A DNA stretch of 64,000 nt. Source: Macrotrachela quadricornifera (taxonomy: Eukaryota; Rotifera; Eurotatoria; Philodinida; Philodinidae). Positions within the stretch are counted from its first letter, which is position 1. Each line of letters begins with the position of its first letter. The stretch is from positions 832,359 to 896,358 of the forward strand of contig JAJEKB010021827.1 in the NCBI GenBank assembly GCA_022393335.1, read 5' to 3'. Below, piece by piece: positions 1-17,911 of the stretch. The position numbers and the translations under genes were made by a program. The notes under the pieces were generated by a model. It saw nothing but the letters and a program-made list of their open reading frames with translations. It was not told the origin of the DNA and made no database searches.

Positions 1-20
1 AAACATAACATATAAAAATA

Positions 21-821
21 ATGTATTCAACTCCAAATTCCCGATCAAATTCAATAGGTAAATTATTTCGTCGTCGTTCAACAGCAACAACATCAGGTGT
101 TGGAGAAAGTTTATATGAAGATGATTTAGAATGGGATAAATCAGATTTTACTCGACATTTACCTGAATCTGATGCATTATCATCATATGATGTTAATGAA
201 ATGGCTGAAATTTTACGTAATCGTTTTCTTGAATTTGATATGTCATCACAAATAGGTGGACGTTCAACAACACCATCACGTCAATCATCATTAATAAGTG
301 ATATATTAACACCAATGACAAATAATGATTTTACAGTTGAAGAATTTCTTAAAAATAGTTCTATATCACCTAAAATAACATTTGATATTGAATCATTATA
401 TGAAAATCAAATATTAAAACGTCCATTTCATCGTAGTTTAACAAATTTAAATATGAAAACACATGAAAAACCTTTACTTTTATCAAGACATTTATCATTA
501 ATGGATACAACATCAATTGAATGGACATTTTTAAAACATGCAACACCACGTGCATTATTATTAACAAAAGCAAATCATCGAACATCATTTAGTCATATAC
601 CTCAATCAATGGATCCCTCACCCGAACCATTTTTATCTAATACAAAAACAAGTTTAAATTTTTCACGTTTATCGAAATTAGCTATGATACGTTTATATAT
701 GGCTAAAATAAGAGAAAAAGTTTATACATTTGTTTTACAAACAATTCAACCAACTAAACCAACACCAATGCCGGTTATTACAGAAGAAACAATTGAAACA
801 TATGATATTATTGAAGAATAG
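21..821 (+). CDS. Uncharacterised Ser/Thr-rich protein, 266 aa
   Basis: An uninterrupted ORF from ATG at 21 to TAG at 819; an in-frame TAA at 6-8 lies just upstream, so the ATG is a plausible start, although a spliced upstream exon cannot be excluded at the window edge. The protein has a basic N-terminus (about residues 14-20), many Ser/Thr-Pro and Arg-x-x-Ser sites that could be phosphorylated, and no membrane segment or recognisable domain. It ends about 600 bp before the first Unc-13 exon on the same strand. It could be the last exon of an upstream gene, or an alternative 5' transcript of the Unc-13 locus, since Unc-13 genes often have several long N-terminal isoforms. I do not recognise the sequence. 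Confidence 0.6.
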   Translation: MYSTPNSRSNSIGKLFRRRSTATTSGVGESLYEDDLEWDKSDFTRHLPESDALSSYDVNEMAEILRNRFLEFDMSSQIGGRSTTPSRQSSLISDILTPMTNNDFTVEEFLKNSSISPKITFDIESLYENQILKRPFHRSLTNLNMKTHEKPLLLSRHLSLMDTTSIEWTFLKHATPRALLLTKANHRTSFSHIPQSMDPSPEPFLSNTKTSLNFSRLSKLAMIRLYMAKIREKVYTFVLQTIQPTKPTPMPVITEETIETYDIIEE

Positions 822-1420
822 AAACAACCCGTTTTTGTTTTTTTTATTTTTATTATATTGCGTGCGCATTGAACTTAAGAAATTTCATTTGAATAATTAA
901 TGAAAAAAGTTTCAAATTTTCTCTCTCTTTTTTTTTAGTAATATTAAAATTTAATTTTTTTTTCTTCTTTTTATCATAAACCTCAAATGAGGATGTCAAG
1001 ATCTTTTTTTTTTTTCATGTTTATGAATATTCATTTTATTTTCTTTCGCATTTTAATCTCGAAAGGAATTCTGTTAATAGTTCCTGTAATGCGATATATA
1101 AAATAATAAAAATTTTTCTTTCTCAATCGTTTTAAAATAGATATAGATACTTTAAGATCTTTCGAATTAATATCATAAATAAACGAAATTGCAAGTTATA
1201 TATATATATATAACATCCTTCTGCTTATTTTCGTAATCGAAATGTTTTATATCGATTTTTAGTCGTATTAATACTCAAAGGAGATTATTGCGTGACATAA
1301 CTAATGTCGAATAGAACAAGAATATATATATAAAAAAAAAACAAGTTCTATTTAGATGCTCGTCTTTTTTTTTTGGAAAATCATATGAGAAAGAAAGAAA
1401 ATAAACATTAGATTAATGAT
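822..1420. other. AT-rich intergenic stretch upstream of Unc-13
   Basis: Poly-T runs and short AT repeats (for example a TA run near 1199-1212). Probably the 3' flank of the preceding ORF and the promoter/5' leader of Unc-13. No gene seen. Confidence 0.5.
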
Positions 1421-7446
<6,026 letters not shown>

Positions 7447-8450
7447 TTTTACTTTCTTTCTCTCTCTCTTTTTTGTAAAGCTATTTTCAATATATTTCTG
7501 CATGTATTTTCGATGTCTGTATTCTTTTTCTTTTTTATAGTGCTAATCCCTAAAAACAAACTTTTTTTGTTTCTTTTTGTTGTTTATTCTTATTTTTCGC
7601 ATACTTTTTTTGAATGATGTTATAAACAAGGAATAAATCAATGGATAATATCATCTGTGAATATTTTATGTTTGACATGAACTATGAGAAGTAGTGAATA
7701 AATTATATTCTTCTCAATGTATTAGATAATATTAGCTATCTGTAATCGATATATCAATAGGATAGACTATCATGTTGAAATTTTTGGGTATGAATATTTT
7801 TGATTACCAATATGTATTTGTTATAAAATGATTATCGAAAAAATAAACATTTGATCATCAAATTTATTAATATGATAACAGATAGTATAAAAAATAATAC
7901 ATTTACTTATACACTATAACACGAGAAAAAAAATTACATAAAGAACAACAGATCGTAGAAATAGACAATTTTACTAAACAATTATGGTAGGGATGCTGTA
8001 CGAACCTTTTTTTGATGGTCTGAAGTTTTTCATTTTTCAAATGGTGTATAATGAGCTTGAATGATATAAAAAAGCCTAAAAGAAGCAACGTCGAAAAAAA
8101 ATGTCAAAAGCGCTGTTGGTGCAGCTTCAGATACCCTCATCCTCAAGATTATTTTCAATAAATATTAAAGTTTACAATCTACCTTGACTATTGCGTTTTT
8201 CTTTCTTTCCCCAAAAATTGTCGAGTGTTTTTTTTGACACGGTATATGGTCTCTTTTAAGTCAATACTGTTGATGTGTGCAATGGATGACATTCTTTGCA
8301 ATGATTGTGCAAGGAAGAAGAAAAAAAGAAGGCTTCATTCAACAATAAATATAGGCGACTATTTCAAAGAATACATTATTTTGTTGTTCAAAGATCGACT
8401 AGAATAAGAGTAGTATTTTTTTTGTCAGTAAATAATGTGATATTAAAAAT
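7447..8450. other. Intergenic, AT-rich
   Basis: Contains the presumed Unc-13 3' UTR and polyadenylation signal (AATAAA at 7632) and the upstream region of the ADP-ribosyltransferase gene. The short ORFs on either strand look like chance openings. Nothing else recognised. Confidence 0.5.
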
Positions 8451-10410
8451 ATGGCTACTAGCAAAGAGCAATTAGCTAACGTATCGAGCTCAACAAAAGT
8501 TACCGACCAATCCATAAACCCTAATCTTGAGTCATTCGCTTGTTTATGGCTTGATCAAAATGTTGATTTAACGCAAGACAATCGAGATACTCAACAAGAA
8601 CTTCGTCAAGTCATCAATCATCTTCGAACATTCAATAATAGTGATCAATGTGAACAATATATTCGACAAATTACTGAAGAAAAAGTTGTTCTCATCGTAT
8701 CAGGTTCATTAGGTCGACAGATCGTACCACGACTTCATAATCTTCCACAATTTTTAACATGCTATGTCTTTTGTCAAGATAAAAAAGCCAATGAACAATG
8801 GGCTAACAAATATCACAAGGTAAAATAGTTTATAAGATTTATATTCTTACCTTTTGATTTAAATGTGCCAGGTAGTTGGAGTTTTTTTTGAACGTGCCAA
8901 GCTTGTTGCTCAGATATCCAAAGATCAAGCCGTTCGAGGCAAAACACAAGATGGTGCTTCAATATCAATAATTACTTCAGGTGCGCAATCTCTTCAAGCT
9001 CGTAATGCTATTTTTATGTGGTTCCAATTATTTATTGAAGTTCTTCTTCGAATGCATCATAAATCTAGTGATCGCAAAGAACTTATAAACATTTGTAAGA
9101 AAAATTATAAAGGCAATCATCAAGAAATAGAAATTATTGATGAGTTTGAAAAGACCTACAGACCAGAAAATGCAATTTGGTGGTATACACGTGAATCATG
9201 TTTTTATCGAATGATGAACAAGGCCTTACGTGTACAAGATTTTGACATGTTATTTGCTTTTCGATTCTTTATTACCGATATTGCAAAACAAATTAAGAAT
9301 GAATACGAAAAGTTTATTCGTACTAGTGATACGCGAGATATTATTCGTGTTTATCGTGGTCAAGTAATTGGATTAGACGAACTAGAATTAATGAAAAATA
9401 GCATTGGTGAATTTCTTTCGATGAATTCTTTTCTATCAACCAGTCGTCAGCGATCGATTGCTCTTGATTTTGCTCGACTGACTCCAATAACTGATGGTAC
9501 TCAACGGCTCATCTTTGAAATTGAAATTGATCCACGTTTACAAACAAAAGCTTTCGCTAGTGTTACTCAAACAAGTTATTTCCAGAATGAAGATGAAATA
9601 TTAATTATGCTTGGTGCATTATTTCGCATAGAGAAAATTATTGAAGATAAAAAAGATCGAATATGGGTGGTTCGAGTATCTTTAGCAAGTGAAAATGATT
9701 ATTATTTAAAAGAAATATTTTCTTATATGAAAAAAGTAATTGGTGACGATGCCGATATAGATTCCCTAGGAAAAATTTTAATCGAAATGGGTGAATATGA
9801 TCAAGCGCAAAAATGTTACAGAAAAATGTTGGATGAAGCTAAACTTCTTTTGGGAAATGCCGAGTACGGACTTGGAAACGCGCTGTCCTATAGTAAAGAA
9901 AGTGAAGAGAGTCTCATGCATTTAGAAGAAGCAATCCGAATAAGACAACTTATTTTAGGAAAAGATCATGCAGATGTAGGAGAGTGTTACAGTTGCATCG
10001 GAGCGATGCAATGGCACATGCAAAAAGACTATAAACAAGCATTATTGAATCTAAGAAAAGCAGTTGAGATCCAAGAAAATACGCTTCCACCAGATTCTCT
10101 TGCTCTCGCTAATACATACCATCAAATAGCCAGTACATACTACTTGATGGAAAAAGACGATATGGCTCTGAAATTTTATAATAAAACTCTCAAAATCCGA
10201 CAAAAAATCTTACCTCATGATCATCCCAAGATTGCTGACACGTACAACAATTTAGGCAAATTCTATGAAGATAATAAAGATTATTCACAAGCAATGGAAT
10301 ACTATAAAAAGTCATTTGCTATCAGCTGCAAAACTTTACCACCGGAGCATCCAGGCTTTGTTCTAACGAAAAATAATATTGATAAATTAGAACAAAGAAT
10401 TAAAAAATAG
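8451..10410 (+). CDS. TPR-containing arginine ADP-ribosyltransferase
   Basis: Two exons, 8451-8819 and 8872-10410, split by a 52-bp GT/AG intron; 635 aa. The N-terminal 250 residues form the bdelloid-type leader (VVLIVSGSLGRQIVP). The middle carries the R-S-E signature of arginine-specific NAD+:protein mono-ADP-ribosyltransferases: Arg in IRVYRGQ (about residue 285), STS (about 312-314) and E-D-E (about 363-365), so the ExE catalytic pair is intact. From about residue 420 come five TPR units, of kinesin-light-chain-like spacing, probably for protein binding. No signal peptide, so a cytosolic enzyme is likely, unlike vertebrate ecto-ARTs. Bdelloids have large families of this architecture. Substrate unknown. 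Transcript end is plausibly near the AATAAA at 10519. Confidence 0.92.
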
Positions 10411-12588
10411 TCTGGTGCCTTTTTCAATCGAACATTCATCCTATTTTATATTAAGTTCTTATGCTCTTATTCATTGTTTCTTAACTTTTTTGTGTTCCAC
10501 TGAGATGACTGTTTTCCTAATAAAATCGAACACATGTAATTAGTCAAAAAAATAAATAAAACTCTTTCGAAACTTTTTTCCTGAAATGACAATTCTTCTA
10601 TAGTTTTGTTACTATTTGTATGAAAAGCTGAATAAAATTTCACTATCAATAACATCAATATTTATCTAGCCCTAAAGACCACTTCGTTTACGAAAGATGT
10701 TGCCATGCAACGTTCATGAAAAATTTGTTATTCATTGTAGGATGACGGTAAAATATTTGAATCAACAGAATGTGTCAGAGCCACGAATTCTATGTGAATT
10801 CTTCATTTCCGTACCTGCATGACGATAATCTGAACAATTAATTTTTTATCGCTTTGTCATTTCTGTAACCAAGAACACGAATTGTTTTTCAATCGAACTA
10901 AATAATTTTGAATATCTGAAAGTTTATATTTAGATGGACAACAGTTTCTATCATTCTTATATCTAAAACCAATGATTACTTGTTAAACAAATTTCAAAAT
11001 TCACGTATCGAATAACCTTATATAGTGCAGATGTGTGATTCTATCTCCTTGCAGGTATGAAGATCTTCTCCTGTCAATTCGGTAGATTTGTATAAATTTT
11101 GATAAAGTGCTCAAAGTAATATATTCGAAGAGGAAATTATGCGCAGAAAATATCCGTAATATGCGTTTAAATTCTTGTAATAGTTTCAAAGAATTATCAA
11201 AACATGCTACTGAGAATCGATACATGAAATAGTGCAGTATTTCAAACAAAAGATTTGCCTCAGATCATATGAAAAAGACTTGTCCAATATTCCAATTTAT
11301 TTCTCGTCCTACATACCCGATAGTGGTATGAAGAGAACAGATGCATTCGTAGGCATACTGCACTGCAAATAATTTGCGCTTTCTCTGTTCTCACACTAGA
11401 CGTAAACTTTTCTTTTTTCTTTTCGTTCTTTCACCACTCGCTTTCGTTTTGACCAAATTTTAACCCATGTGTGTGCTTACCCATTTGCTCCTAACGCTAA
11501 ATATTTATCTGCCTGACGAGTTTCGGTGAGTTACGTTCTCTTATGTTTGATAAGACAAAATTGTGTGGTAATTTAAAGTATTTTAAAATTATTGAGTTTA
11601 TCCCCGAATAAGACTATTTTGTTACCGATATTTAATTGTAAGAATATATTTCACAGTTATTTATTTGGACTCTAGCAATTCGTTGCTTAGGTTGACGAAT
11701 TTGTCCATAGTATCTGAAGATGAATTTTCTATATATAAAGAACCAAGTATGTTACTTATATTAAAATAAAAATTATGACTATCATTTTTTTAATATATTT
11801 TTATTAACAGTCAGCTTTCGAATTTGTTATGAAGTCCGTTTTCCAGTTAGTAAATTCTTGTATGTATGTTAACATAAATTGTATATTGTCTCTTTGATAA
11901 TCATTGAAAGTTATATGATTTTGGTCGAACAAAACAGTAAAATATTCGTTTATGATAAGAAAAAAAATTTCCTTTTTTCAAGAAAATTAGGAGGTAAAAA
12001 TTTGAATTATATGTATCATATATTGAAACAATACAAAAGGATTCTCTATCTATCAAAACATTTAATACAATTCGATTTTTCGAAGTTTTGTCTAAAGTGT
12101 TTTCTCCTATTTACTGATAATCCGTAGTGTTTGAGTGATTACAAAAAAAAGATATGAAAACTTGATGAAAAACAAATTACAAAAAATGCCATGTAACTTG
12201 ATAGTTTTTCGATTTTGATCATATCATATCATTTTTATTATTATTCGTTTCTTTAAGAGCAAAGAACAACTACAATGACAAGATTTTTATCATATATTTG
12301 ATTCATAGTCATAAGAGCTACTCTGAATTCACTTTCGCCTAATCAGTTATTAATGCACTAGAGCAGAAATGCTAGAGAAATAGAATAATGCTGAGCAAGA
12401 ACTAAATCTGGGTTAGAATGAACAGGAAACATTTTGAATTTTCTAGAGACTCCTTTTTTATGATATCATAGAAATTACAGGCATTTTTTTAATTAATGAA
12501 AAGAAACAAGTACATTATCCATTTTTTCACAAATAATACTTTTCAATTTGTTGAGTACAATAGACATACCTCTTTTACTATTGTAGGG
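10411..12588. other. Long intergenic stretch (2.2 kb)
   Basis: Includes the 3' UTR of the ADP-ribosyltransferase. The remaining ORFs (such as 11001-11249 minus and 11879-12127 plus) have AT-driven composition and no recognisable motif. An AG acceptor-like site directly before 12589 suggests that a 5' UTR exon of the next gene could lie here. Confidence 0.4.
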
Positions 12589-13962
12589 ATGTCAAAATCA
12601 ATTATGCTAAATAGTACTAGGAAAAGTACAGATGTTCATACGAGTGAAACATTCATTTTAAGTGATGATGGTGGATGGTGCTGGTTTGAATCTCCAGGTG
12701 CTCTCCAACATGGTTCTTTCGTTTTGGTAGGATCAGTTGCATCTGGTGGGCACGATAAAAGTCGTCATGGTAATATTGAGCTTCATATTCATGATTGTTC
12801 TACACACACTACAGAACATGTAGTATTACATGAACAGTTTGAATTAGACGATCATGATGGTCCTGGATTACTTGTTAGACCAGATGATCGATTACTCGTT
12901 CTTTATGCAAAACATAATACAGAATCACATAATTATTCACGTATTTCTCTCATAGATGCAAAGCCATTTCGTCAATTCACTCCAGTTCAACTTTATACAC
13001 CATCACCTACGACAGAACTTACTTATGCAAATCTATTTCTTCTTCCGAGTGAATCAAATCGTATTTATAATTTTTTTCGAGGTCTTGATGGTTCCTTTAA
13101 ACCATCATATCTCTATTCAGATGATCTTGGAACAACTTGGCATAATGGTAATGTCTATATAAACGTTCCATCATCACAAAAACATCGACCATATGTAAGA
13201 TACGCATCAAATGAACATGATACAATACATATGATATATACAGAAGGACATCCACGTGATTATGATAATAGCTTATATCATATTTACTATCGAGCTGGAC
13301 AATTATATCGATCGGATGGTACAAAACTATGTTCATTACAAGCTGGTCTCGATTCACCTGATCAAGGTACACTAATTTATCGCGGTGATGCGCAACATGT
13401 TGCATGGATAGTTGATCTTGTCTTAGATAGAAATGGTCATCCTGTATGTGTTTTTAGTGTTCAATACAATTCAGCAGGTCTTCCTGTAGGTCAAGGTGGT
13501 GATGATTTACGATTTCGTTATGCACGATGGAATGGTTCTATGTGGGTAGACTATTCACTTGCTTATGCTGGTTGTCGTCTTTATTCAGGTGAAGATGATT
13601 ATAGTGGTTTGGCTGCAATTGAACCCGATGATCCATCTATAGTATATATATCGACAAATAGTGATCCCATAACAGGAAGTCCACTTATTAGCTGTACTGA
13701 TGGACAACGACATCATGAACTCTTTCGTGGTACTACAAACGACGGTGGACAGACATGGACATGGACAACATTGACTAAAGATTCCAATGCAGATAATTTA
13801 CGACCTATACGACCACGATGTACAAATAAGAAAGACTCGAGTCGATATCGTTCATTAGTATGGTTAAGAGGCAAATATTTTGCTTTTACAGATTATTTAC
13901 AAGAAGTTGTTGCACGCGTTTGGGAAATAAACGATACAAAGATGGATGAAGAAAACAAATAG
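12589..13962 (+). CDS. BNR_4-type beta-propeller protein (possible polysaccharide lyase)
   Basis: Intronless ORF of 457 aa from the chosen ATG at 12589. The frame is open upstream to an ATG at 12496, but those 31 residues look like noncoding AT-rich sequence and the ATG at 12589 follows TTGTAGGG, a splice-acceptor-like site. The opening GGWCWFESPGAL followed by GSFVLVGSVASGG and the repeated Asp-box-like strands (YSDDLGTTWH, TNDGGQTWTW) match the BNR_4 group of seven-bladed propellers, known mainly from bacteria and including some ulvan/rhamnogalacturonan-type lyases. No signal peptide is apparent. Substrate cannot be assigned. The lack of introns among intron-rich neighbours fits acquisition from bacteria, which is inference. 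Confidence 0.8.
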   Translation: MSKSIMLNSTRKSTDVHTSETFILSDDGGWCWFESPGALQHGSFVLVGSVASGGHDKSRHGNIELHIHDCSTHTTEHVVLHEQFELDDHDGPGLLVRPDDRLLVLYAKHNTESHNYSRISLIDAKPFRQFTPVQLYTPSPTTELTYANLFLLPSESNRIYNFFRGLDGSFKPSYLYSDDLGTTWHNGNVYINVPSSQKHRPYVRYASNEHDTIHMIYTEGHPRDYDNSLYHIYYRAGQLYRSDGTKLCSLQAGLDSPDQGTLIYRGDAQHVAWIVDLVLDRNGHPVCVFSVQYNSAGLPVGQGGDDLRFRYARWNGSMWVDYSLAYAGCRLYSGEDDYSGLAAIEPDDPSIVYISTNSDPITGSPLISCTDGQRHHELFRGTTNDGGQTWTWTTLTKDSNADNLRPIRPRCTNKKDSSRYRSLVWLRGKYFAFTDYLQEVVARVWEINDTKMDEENK

Positions 13963-14660
13963 TATGATGAATACATCTAGTATCGTTCTTAATTCTATTA
14001 CAATTTTTAAGTTTATGTAAGGTTCAATTGTCAAAAACATGATGTAATTCTATTTTTTTTTGTTATAATTATACTATTTACAATGTTTTTAAAAAGATAC
14101 TTTGTTCTATTGAAATATAGTTTTAAAAAATAACTACGAGAGAATTTGATGTTTTAAATTGTACATAACTTATTTCTTACATTATGAATTGCTAAAAGTT
14201 ATGTTTGAGATATTTTGGATTTACTTCAACTGTTACATATTTTTTGTCTCAATATTACTGAAACTATTTAAAGTGAACTTGAAAAGAGTCATAATGGAAA
14301 AAAAGCAATTTGTCATTTTCACATATTGTGTTTGACATTGAAATGATTGGTCGAATTTATAATGAGATTTCAAAAATCTCGATAAATGAAGCCTTGCAAG
14401 ATGCTGAATAAATTTTATTGAAGATAGTTCTACAAACCGATTAGTAATAAACATATACCAGGTAAGAGGCGAAATTGACGATAAAAGACATAAATGCTTC
14501 CAGCAGATGTTTTGTTCTGCAAATAAAAGCATGAAACGAAGGAAAAAAGAAAAAAAAAAGTTGACAACGAAAGAAAATAAAAAGGAACTTTTTCATTCAT
14601 ATTTGTTTTGTTCTCTCTCTCTGTTTTACTTTCATTTGTGTTGAATAAAAAAAGTTGTTC
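13963..14660. other. Intergenic
   Basis: 3' UTR of the propeller gene and promoter of the TIR gene, with a pyrimidine-rich tract just before the ATG at 14661. No gene seen. Confidence 0.5.
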
Positions 14661-17057
14661 ATGGGTTGCGGAGCATCAAAAACTACTGCTGTCACAACAT
14701 CAAATAGTGTTAATTCTCCTGCTACACTACAAAATACAAAAGTGCCAAATAATCCGTTAGCATTGGATGTTCCACAAACCACGACAGGTACTCATATTTA
14801 ATATGATATTCGTCTGCAATATTTGTCTTTTTTTCCTTAAGTCTCTAGTACAAACATCAATAAAATACTTATTGCTTGTCACACAGCACAACAAACAATC
14901 AGCGAACAATTAAGACAAGGATTATTTGATCAACATTTATCATGCTACCTTATAAATGAAAATATTCCACATTCATTAAATGCACGAGCTAATATCATCC
15001 AATGGTGTGATATATTTGTAGTTGTCATCAGTCGATTGTATCAAAGAACAGCCTTTTGTATGGAAACTCTTAACTATGCCAAAGATATGCATAAACTGAT
15101 TCTTGTCATTTTGGCAGAGCCTACCTTTCAACCATACGGTGCATTAGGTGCTATATCAGCAAGTGCCATTCAATCAATTGTACTAAATGACGATATTTCT
15201 CTTACACATGCTATCTCGGAGATTATTAAGTGTGCTCAAACTCGAGTGGAAAAAAAGGCAGATGCTGAAAATATTACGGAGCCATCACAAGTAAAATTTG
15301 ATATAATATGATTGTTAATAATAATGATTATTTTCTTTTATCTAGATAGAAGACAATAATATAAGTGTAACATTTCTACCAGGTTCAGTTCCTTATACTG
15401 TACTCATCTGTACTACTGACGATGGTGCTAATATCGGTCAACTCATTCTTGAATCTCTTACTGCTACACAATCATCTGTAGCTGTAGAAAATTTATCAAA
15501 ACCAAGTGCTATTTGTAGTGTAGCTAAATGCACTGTCTTTGTACCAATTCTTACTCCTGAGTTAGAAAAAACATCTCTCTGTCAAGCAGCATTTGAACAA
15601 GTTCGTCTTCTTAGCAAGCCAATTGTACCTGTAATAGCCGTTACACAATGGCATCCAAAAGGTTGGCTCGGATTAATTATTGCTGGACGTATTTGTTTCC
15701 ATATTTCTGACCAAGAAACTGCTTATAAATCTTTCTACGATAGTAACTGTATTACTGATTTATGCCTTGCAATTGAAGTAAGTAACTTAATAATTAAACT
15801 ATAGAATCAAATTATTTGTATTTATTCATATCTTATATTTATTAGAGTGCATGTCTACCAGCTCCTAGCGAAGCTGAACGTGAAGAAATTGAAAAAATAG
15901 CTCTTGAAAAAGAAATTGATGAATGTAAAAGTAAACTTTCAACATGGCCACCAAAACGCAAATCTCGTGATATTAAATCAATGAAAGTTAGACAACCTGT
16001 TCGAATTCAATTACAAGAGCCACATGCTGATTCATCATTCAGTCATACACATCATTCGCTAACACGTACAACTTTTAAAACACCACCATCAATTATTGAT
16101 CAATATGGTTTGCCAAAACGGCGGCCTTTTGATTGCATGATTAGGTACGTAGATGCTTATTGTATGATATTTTAATTGACAAAATCATAAAAAGTTATCA
16201 TACACACATAATTATAGTTATCACTTGGATAACCAAGATCTTGTCCGTGAAGTCTATGAAGATTTTCATATGCGCAATGTACAAGCATGGTTCGATATTT
16301 GGGGTTCAATGCAAGGAAATAGTAATGATGCACTGGCTACAGGTTTGTACACTTATTAATTACTGATATCTTCGATATATTGATTTATCTTTAGGTATAG
16401 AGTGTGCAAAAGTACTTCTGGTCTTTCTTTCAAAAGCATACATTGAATCGACAAATTGTCAACTCGAATTTCGATATGCTGTTCAGAGTGGAAAAGCCTT
16501 TGTGATACTGCGTACCGAGCCTAATATATCAATGGAACAATGGATGTTAGAGGCTATAGAAGGTTTTCCTCAATACGATGTTTATTCTTATAATACTTTA
16601 GAACAGTTGATCAATGGAGTTCCATTGGTATATAAACAAATTTATTTATTCAATTTTATCAAATCATTTTCTTTAGATTGATGTGATTGTTCAAGCTGTA
16701 CGTGCGCTTGCTCAAGCTCAGTCACCCGATCCTGTCGATGATTGTTCAGCTGAACTTTTTGAATTGCGTTCACTTCTCGATGATGTACGTGATGCATTAT
16801 GTGTTGAGACTGGTGAAGCACGTTACAAAACATGCACTCGATGTGGACAACAATTTGATAAATATTTAATAGATGGTTGTAAAAAACATTCAGGTTACTT
16901 TCTACGAGGTAGTGGTGGTCTTCTCGAAAATCGATGGGTATGTTGCAGACAACAAACAGCAGATTCGCCCGGTTGCATACCATGCGAACATATAGATCAA
17001 CCACGTGTATTCGTTCAAGATCCTTCTTTTGGTACATCAACATGGAATCCGGCTTAA
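14661..17057 (+). CDS. Acylated multi-TIR protein with CHORD-like zinc module
   Basis: Seven exons: 14661-14787, 14842-15290, 15346-15777, 15846-16144, 16218-16342, 16395-16627, 16677-17057; 681 aa. The N-terminus MGCGASK fits N-myristoylation with Cys3 palmitoylation, so membrane attachment is likely. Residues 43-191 form a divergent TIR-like fold (KILIACH, DIFVVVISRLYQRTAFCME). Residues 193-336 form a second (YTVLICTTDDG, CTVFVPILTPELEKTSLCQ). Residues 430-555 form the clearest TIR (DCMISYHLDNQDLVREVYED, VLLVFLSKAYIESTNCQLEF), with Glu502 at the place of the catalytic Glu of SARM1-type TIR NADases. The C-terminus (608-660) has C-x2-C, C-x2-H, W-x-CC, C-x4-H, resembling CHORD zinc domains. 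Likely immune or NAD+ signalling; activity is inferred. The alternative acceptor near 14891 would lose the first TIR strand. Confidence 0.88.
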
Positions 17058-17911
17058 AATCAATAAAATAACGACACACATTAGTAATGATTAAAAGTAA
17101 AAAAAATGTCAAAAGTAAAAGAAGAATTATTTTATTACAATAGTACAAATAAATTTATGTAATAATATTATCTATTTTTTGATTTGAAATAGTTCGGACA
17201 AAAGCTGTACTAATAAAAACATTAGGTCATGTCAGATTTAGTTTGTCAGTGATGATATCGAATTTATATAGCAAACCGAACTGCTGACGAACAGATTGTT
17301 CGAGTTTGACAAAATAGATGATATACGATTATTTATATGAGTTTTCAGCTTTTTATAACTATGAGAATCGTCAATACGCTAAATCATCCATTGTCCGTAT
17401 TGAGTATTCGTAATGAAAATTTCTTTTTGAAATTTTATTATGTCAATGACGAAACGTCTTAAATAGATAAACATAATTGATAAAAAAAAATAAACAGTAA
17501 TAGAAAAATTAAAATAACTTATTGTTAGTTTTTAGAGTAAAGATCAGAACAAAATGAAAGTGTTTTAGGTTTTAAGAAATTTTATACAATGGAAATACTT
17601 CAATTGGGTTTTTTTTTAATGCTATAATAGTATTTCACACTACTTCTTACTGATCTTTTTCACATTTTTAAAATTTATATTATTAACTATTTCACTATAG
17701 TGAACTAATTGATTCGATTTATAAATAAACATACATGAATTTATACTATTACGTATGTTAACTTTGTAAAAGAAATTTATCCTTGAATAAATAATAATTT
17801 GTGTGGGAGAGAGCAGACCATGAACAGAACGAGAAAAAAACAAGGTTAACATGACTCATGAATACATACAATAATATTACTCTTTCATTCTATCCATTTT
17901 ATTTTTGCAAC
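17058..17911. other. Intergenic
   Basis: AATAAA-type signals directly follow the TIR stop codon. The rest is AT-rich with no gene seen. An in-frame ATG at 17858 would extend the next protein by 18 residues. Confidence 0.5.

Noticed and set aside
12496..12588. N-terminal extension of the BNR_4 protein
   Set aside because: The extra residues have AT-driven composition and the family's start region follows the ATG at 12589, which is preceded by an acceptor-like site.
13097..13405. Minus-strand ORF within the BNR_4 gene
   Set aside because: It is the antisense shadow of a well-supported coding sequence, with a His/Tyr/Val-rich composition typical of such shadows.
14788..14890. Splicing TIR exon 1 to the AG near 14891
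   Set aside because: It keeps the frame but removes the first beta strand (KILIACH), which is conserved in TIR folds; the AG at 14840-14841 retains it.
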